16,213 nucleotides of DNA from JAPXSY01 sp034003585 (GTDB lineage: Bacteria > Verrucomicrobiota > Kiritimatiellia > RFP12 > UBA1067), in contig JAVEYH010000080.1 of NCBI GenBank assembly GCA_034003585.1, forward strand, positions 1 to 16,213, written 5' to 3'. Positions 12,874 to 16,213 of this stretch are shown here, piece by piece (position 1 is the stretch's first letter; the number at the start of each line of letters is the position of its first letter). Below the pieces are notes generated by a model, which was given only the letters and a program-made list of their open reading frames with translations, searched no databases and was not told where the DNA came from. The position numbers and the translations under genes are program-made.

Positions 12874-14739
12874 CAACAGCACGTCGTCGCCGCCGAGGGA
12901 GACGGAGATCTTCTCCCCGCCGACGGACATTTCGCCGGAGACCGGCTGATGCGTGGTGTTGCACACGGCAAGGAGGGTCTTGCCGTCCAGGCGCCACGCG
13001 CGGGCCACCAGGCCCGCCGGGAGGTCCTTCACCTCGGGCGCGGGTTCCGTGGAGAGGAGGAACGCCTCGCGGTCCCTGATTTGTTGCGCGACCGCGCAGG
13101 TCACGCTCCAGGCTTCCTCGAAATGGTAGCCGGGCTTTTCCTTGTTGGAGAGCATTTCGCCGAGCGAATAGAAGAGCACGCCGTCCGCGCCGCAGCAGAT
13201 CGCCTGCCACGTCATCGCGCCGAGCTCGTGCGCCGTGGGGAAGCGCGCGCGCTCGGGCTCGTGCGGATACGCCTGCGGCACGAACCAGAACGGCTTGTCG
13301 CCCCGGAGCCCCGCGACGGCGGTCGTCGCGGCGACGGCCGCGGCGTCGAGCTTCGCCGGCTTCGTCTTCTCCGTGCCCGAACCGGGAACGGGATAACAGT
13401 CGAGGCCCACGATGTCGCTCACCGCCGCCGTGTCGCGCGCCTGGCGCGCGTGGCAAAGGACGTTGAGACAGGGATGTTCCGGATCCAGCGCGCGGACCAG
13501 CTTGTACCGCTCGCGGAGGCGCGGCATCTTCGCGGGCGTCGGTTCGTCCGCGAGATACCAGCCCAGGAGCGCGGGATGGTTTTTGAGGAGTTCCACGCGG
13601 CGGGCCGTGTGCGCCGCCTCATCCCACCATTCGCCGATCTCGACCGGCACGCACCAGCATTCGCGCCAGTAGGCGTCGACGCCGCAGAAGACCCGGATGC
13701 CGTGCGCCCGGAACAGGTCGAGCCGTTCGGGTGTCATGTAGCGGTTGTAGGACACCACCATCTTGATCGGCCCCTTGTCGAGCGCCGGGAACGCCCGCGG
13801 GTCCAGTTCGGAGTCGTTGCTCGAATAGACGAGCAGGGGATAGACCGGCTGGCCGTCCACAATCATGCGGCGGTGCTTGTCGAAATACACCTTCGGCGCA
13901 TCGGGTTTTTCGAGGCGCGTGAACGCGAGCCGCGTTTCGGAAAGCGTGTCGCCGTTCTTCGCCTTCACCGTGAAGAGCATCCGCTGCGTTCCCAAAACGA
14001 GTTCCGGCACGTCGACATGCGCTTCGGCGAGTCCGCCTTCGAACGTCTCGGTCTTGATTTTCTTTCTGCCGCCCGGGGTGTTCACCGTGAAGAACGCCTC
14101 CAACTCTTCGGGCCCGTAGCCGGACCTGTCCGCGTACGTCGTCGCCGAGAGCCGCACCTTGCCCTCGTGCGCGCGGTCGTCCGGCGCGAGCGAATAGAAG
14201 AGGCCCTCCGTCTCGAAGCCGAGCGTCTCCGCCTCCACGTCATCATACACGCAGCGCCCCGTCACGCCCTTCCTCACGAAAAGATCCACGCTGCATACCG
14301 TCGCCGCGGGCGGCAGCGGTCCCGTGAAAGCCTCGTGGAGACGCCATTCCTTCGGATCCTTCGGCTGGTTGGGCGCGAGCCGGCTCCCCACGCCGCTCAG
14401 ATATCCGTTCGCGTTGAAGAACTCGACGCAGAACCCCGGCTCGCCGCCGACAAGGCCCTCGTCCTTAATCCAGATCGAGATCTTCAGCTTCTGCCCCGGC
14501 TTGAACGGCACCCTGCACGAGCAGATCTGGTACGCGTTCGTATCCGCGCCTTCCCACACAAGCCCCTTTGTGGCGTTCCGGCCTGCGCCCTCGCGCACGC
14601 TCCAGTTCGGTTTCGGCACGCTCCAGCCTTTCTCGCCGTCTTCAAGGCCCGGATTCACCGGTCCCGCAGCCCGGAGGGCAAAAACGGCCCCCACAGCCAC
14701 CAACCCCGTAAACATTTCGCGCAGAACTGTCCCTTTCAT
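12868..14739 (-). CDS. Secreted TIM-barrel glycoside-hydrolase-like protein
   Basis: Not assigned to a numbered GH family. Seen: 623 residues from ATG 14739. MKGTVLREMFTGLVAVGAVFALRAAG is a signal peptide with cleavage near residue 25. Residues about 28-175 (from NPGLEDGEKGWSV) look like a jelly-roll carbohydrate-binding domain. A beta-sandwich segment follows to about 280, then a TIM barrel with VDGQPVYPLLVY, HGIRVFCGVD, LLGWYLADEP (Glu 399, likely acid/base), GLDCYPVP and DGVLFYSLGE, and a small C-terminal beta domain. A 46-residue longer frame starting at TTG 14877 was set aside because it buries the signal peptide; GGAAGG-like purines precede the chosen ATG. Inference: exported enzyme acting on a plant, algal or host polysaccharide. 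The nucleophile is not certain, so a non-catalytic role is possible. Confidence 0.78.
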   Translation of the reverse strand: MKGTVLREMFTGLVAVGAVFALRAAGPVNPGLEDGEKGWSVPKPNWSVREGAGRNATKGLVWEGADTNAYQICSCRVPFKPGQKLKISIWIKDEGLVGGEPGFCVEFFNANGYLSGVGSRLAPNQPKDPKEWRLHEAFTGPLPPAATVCSVDLFVRKGVTGRCVYDDVEAETLGFETEGLFYSLAPDDRAHEGKVRLSATTYADRSGYGPEELEAFFTVNTPGGRKKIKTETFEGGLAEAHVDVPELVLGTQRMLFTVKAKNGDTLSETRLAFTRLEKPDAPKVYFDKHRRMIVDGQPVYPLLVYSSNDSELDPRAFPALDKGPIKMVVSYNRYMTPERLDLFRAHGIRVFCGVDAYWRECWCVPVEIGEWWDEAAHTARRVELLKNHPALLGWYLADEPTPAKMPRLRERYKLVRALDPEHPCLNVLCHARQARDTAAVSDIVGLDCYPVPGSGTEKTKPAKLDAAAVAATTAVAGLRGDKPFWFVPQAYPHEPERARFPTAHELGAMTWQAICCGADGVLFYSLGEMLSNKEKPGYHFEEAWSVTCAVAQQIRDREAFLLSTEPAPEVKDLPAGLVARAWRLDGKTLLAVCNTTHQPVSGEMSVGGEKISVSLGGDDVLLK

Positions 14740-15005
14740 CCCCTTTGCCTTCCCCTTCACGTTAAGCCGATACGGCTTAGACCGCGTCACACTCTGCCTT
14801 CCCCCCGGTTTCCCAGGAGGCCTGCCGGCTTCCTGATCGGTATTCCCTATGCTGGCGGGAAGAGCGAAAAGAGTCAACCCTGAAAACCCGCAAACCGATT
14901 CCCGCGAAACAGGGTTGCCCGCCGGAGCGGAAATCGCCTATGCTTCCCCCGCATGACCCGCGATCCGGTCCGGGTCCGGCCCGCACCGAAAGGGGATAAG
15001 CGAGA
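14740..15005. promoter_or_regulatory. Divergent intergenic region
   Basis: On the plus strand, TTGCCC (14915-14920) and TATGCT (14939-14944) with 18-bp spacing make a plausible promoter for the radical SAM gene, and AAAGGGGAT (14990-14998) a binding site before ATG 15006. On the minus strand TTGACT (14877-14872) could be a -35, but the best -10 (AGCATA) is weak. No repeat or RNA gene was seen. Confidence 0.4.
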
Positions 15006-16196
15006 ATGGCGTTCCTGTTCCGACTTCTGCGCGAGGTTCCGCCGCGCCTGCTCTGGTCCTTTGTGATCAAGGCGGGGCTCGGCAACCTGCGGGCGATCCG
15101 GCGTTTCGAACAGCGCAAGAAACGGGACGAGGTCTTCCCGCCTTTTCTTTTCATCAGCGTGACCCAGCGCTGCAATCTGGCCTGCAAAGGGTGCTGGGCC
15201 ACCGGCGCGGAGGATCCCGCCGACATGCCCGAGGCGCTGCTGCACCAGCTTGTCACCGAGGCACGCGAACAGGGCTGCCGCTTCTTCGGCATTCTGGGGG
15301 GCGAGCCGCTGCTGCTGCCGTGGCTGCCCGATTTCTTCCGGCAACACCGCCACCTCTATTTCCAGCTCTTCACCAACGGGCAGCGGCTGGATGACACGCT
15401 GGCCCGCAGGCTGCGCGAGGCGGGGAATGTCTCCCCGCTCATCAGCATCGAGGGCGACGCCCTCTCCTATGCAGCGCGGCGGGGCGAGGGCCCGGCCTAC
15501 GAAACCGCTCTGGCGGCCATCGCCGCCTGCCGTCGGCAGGGTCTCGTTACCGGCGTGGCCACCAGTGTCTCGGCCTCGAATTTCCGTGATGTCGTGAACC
15601 CCGCGTTCTTGGACGACATGGTGGCGCGCGGCGCGCATTACGTCTGGTATTACCTCTACCGCCCCTCCGGTCCGGAGCCTGGTTTCGGGGATGCGCTGAG
15701 CGACGCCCAGGTGCGCGAGACGCGCCGCTTTCTCCTGGCGCAGCGCCGGCGCTGCCGCGCAGCGGTGATCATCGACGCGTATTGGGATCATGAGGGCAAC
15801 GCGCTCTGTCCGGCCGCGACCGGCATCAGCCACCACATCAGCGCGCGCGGCGATGTGGAGCCCTGCCCGCCGATCCAGTGCGCCGACTGCCGCGTGCGGC
15901 CCGGCGCGCCGGTCGCGGCGACGATCGCGGGCTCTCCCCTGCTGGCCGCTTTCCGCGGCGAGGTACCGCGCCTGACGCGCGGCTGCGTGCTGATGGACCA
16001 TCCGGCAGAGCTCGCCGCGCTGGCGCGGCGCCACCGGGCGTATGACAGCAGCGGCCGCGGACGTTTCTTCGAGGAGCTCGCGGCGCGTCCGATTCTCGGC
16101 TGCCACAACCATGGCGGCGATCCCCTGCCCGAAACCTCCTGGGCTTACCGCTTCGCCAAAAAACACTGGTTTTTCGGTTTCGGCGCGTACGGCTGA
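15006..16196 (+). CDS. Radical SAM protein with cysteine-rich C-terminal (SPASM-like) region
   Basis: Seen: 396 residues. TQRCNLACKGCW has the Cx3Cx2C cluster (Cys 56, 60, 63) that binds the SAM [4Fe-4S]; GILGGEP (95-101) is the GGE motif binding the methionine end of SAM; LFTNGQRLDD and LISIEGD are further barrel strands. C-terminal cysteines at 268, 287, 292, 295, 327 and 366 (CPAATG, EPCPPIQCADC) suggest an auxiliary cluster as in SPASM/Twitch proteins. The first 45 residues are basic and amphipathic and may lie on a membrane. Known: SPASM proteins modify peptides or sulfatases, but no precursor peptide or sulfatase is next to it. Substrate unknown. The gene is complete, ending 17 nt before the window edge, and divergent from the glycoside-hydrolase-like gene. 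Confidence 0.85.
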   Translation: MAFLFRLLREVPPRLLWSFVIKAGLGNLRAIRRFEQRKKRDEVFPPFLFISVTQRCNLACKGCWATGAEDPADMPEALLHQLVTEAREQGCRFFGILGGEPLLLPWLPDFFRQHRHLYFQLFTNGQRLDDTLARRLREAGNVSPLISIEGDALSYAARRGEGPAYETALAAIAACRRQGLVTGVATSVSASNFRDVVNPAFLDDMVARGAHYVWYYLYRPSGPEPGFGDALSDAQVRETRRFLLAQRRRCRAAVIIDAYWDHEGNALCPAATGISHHISARGDVEPCPPIQCADCRVRPGAPVAATIAGSPLLAAFRGEVPRLTRGCVLMDHPAELAALARRHRAYDSSGRGRFFEELAARPILGCHNHGGDPLPETSWAYRFAKKHWFFGFGAYG

Positions 16197-16213
16197 CGCG
16201 GTACAGCAATTCT

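Noticed and set aside
12833..13456. 207-residue minus-strand frame rich in Arg and Gly
   Set aside because: Out-of-frame shadow of the TIM-barrel gene.
14740..14877. 46-codon upstream extension of the glycoside-hydrolase-like gene
   Set aside because: It would hide an obvious signal peptide, and the added residues are charged and without family similarity.
1..16213. CRISPR array, tRNA, integrase or transposase
   Set aside because: None was seen on reading both strands; the heptad arrays are too short and lack unique spacers.

Overview
This is a GC-rich bacterial chromosome segment, almost fully coding. It falls into three blocks: a restriction/defence locus (1-6578), a tryptophan biosynthesis cluster (about 6580-12692), and two divergently transcribed genes, a secreted glycoside-hydrolase-like protein and a radical SAM enzyme (12868-16196). 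There are no rRNA, tRNA or ribosomal protein genes to fix the taxonomy. The style of the trp genes (no Shine-Dalgarno sequences, leaderless-looking promoters, a Glu-variant TrpF) and the secreted TIM-barrel protein suggest the PVC superphylum, perhaps Kiritimatiellota, Lentisphaerota or Verrucomicrobiota. That is an impression, not a proof.

Region 1 (1-6578, all +). A 5'-truncated Bro-N/DinD-like gene is followed after 3 nt by a 31-codon remnant of an hsdR start (795-890). Then come an AAA ATPase (999-2303) and an overlapping RloB-family gene (2281-2976), together resembling an AbiL (RloA/RloB-type) abortive infection pair. A complete type I restriction subunit gene hsdR (2981-5908) and a RadC-family gene (5913-6578) follow. 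The hsdR remnant and the true hsdR start are about 90% identical over 69 bp, so the ATPase-RloB module appears to sit at what was once a direct BRO-hsdR junction. hsdM and hsdS are not in the window and probably lie upstream.

Region 2 (6579-12692, all +). The order is trpD, trpC, trpF, a class I DAHP synthase gene (aroF-type), trpB, trpA. trpE and trpG are absent. Two near-identical promoters precede trpD and trpB. Each has TTGACA, a -10 inside the palindrome GTTTCT-ATATAA-AGAAAC, and an ATG only 7-9 nt past the -10, so leaderless mRNAs are predicted. Degenerate 7-bp repeats (about CTAAMTC) fill the gaps before trpF, aroF and trpA and supply the TAA stops of trpF and trpB. Together the enzymes cover the entry step of the shikimate pathway and all tryptophan steps after anthranilate.

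Region 3 (12693-16213). The trpA/glycoside hydrolase convergent gap holds two adjacent perfect 9-bp hairpins (REP-like) and a third hairpin followed by a T-rich run. The minus-strand gene (12868-14739) encodes a signal-peptide protein with a probable carbohydrate-binding N-terminal domain and a TIM-barrel domain. The plus-strand gene (15006-16196) encodes a radical SAM protein with extra C-terminal cysteines.
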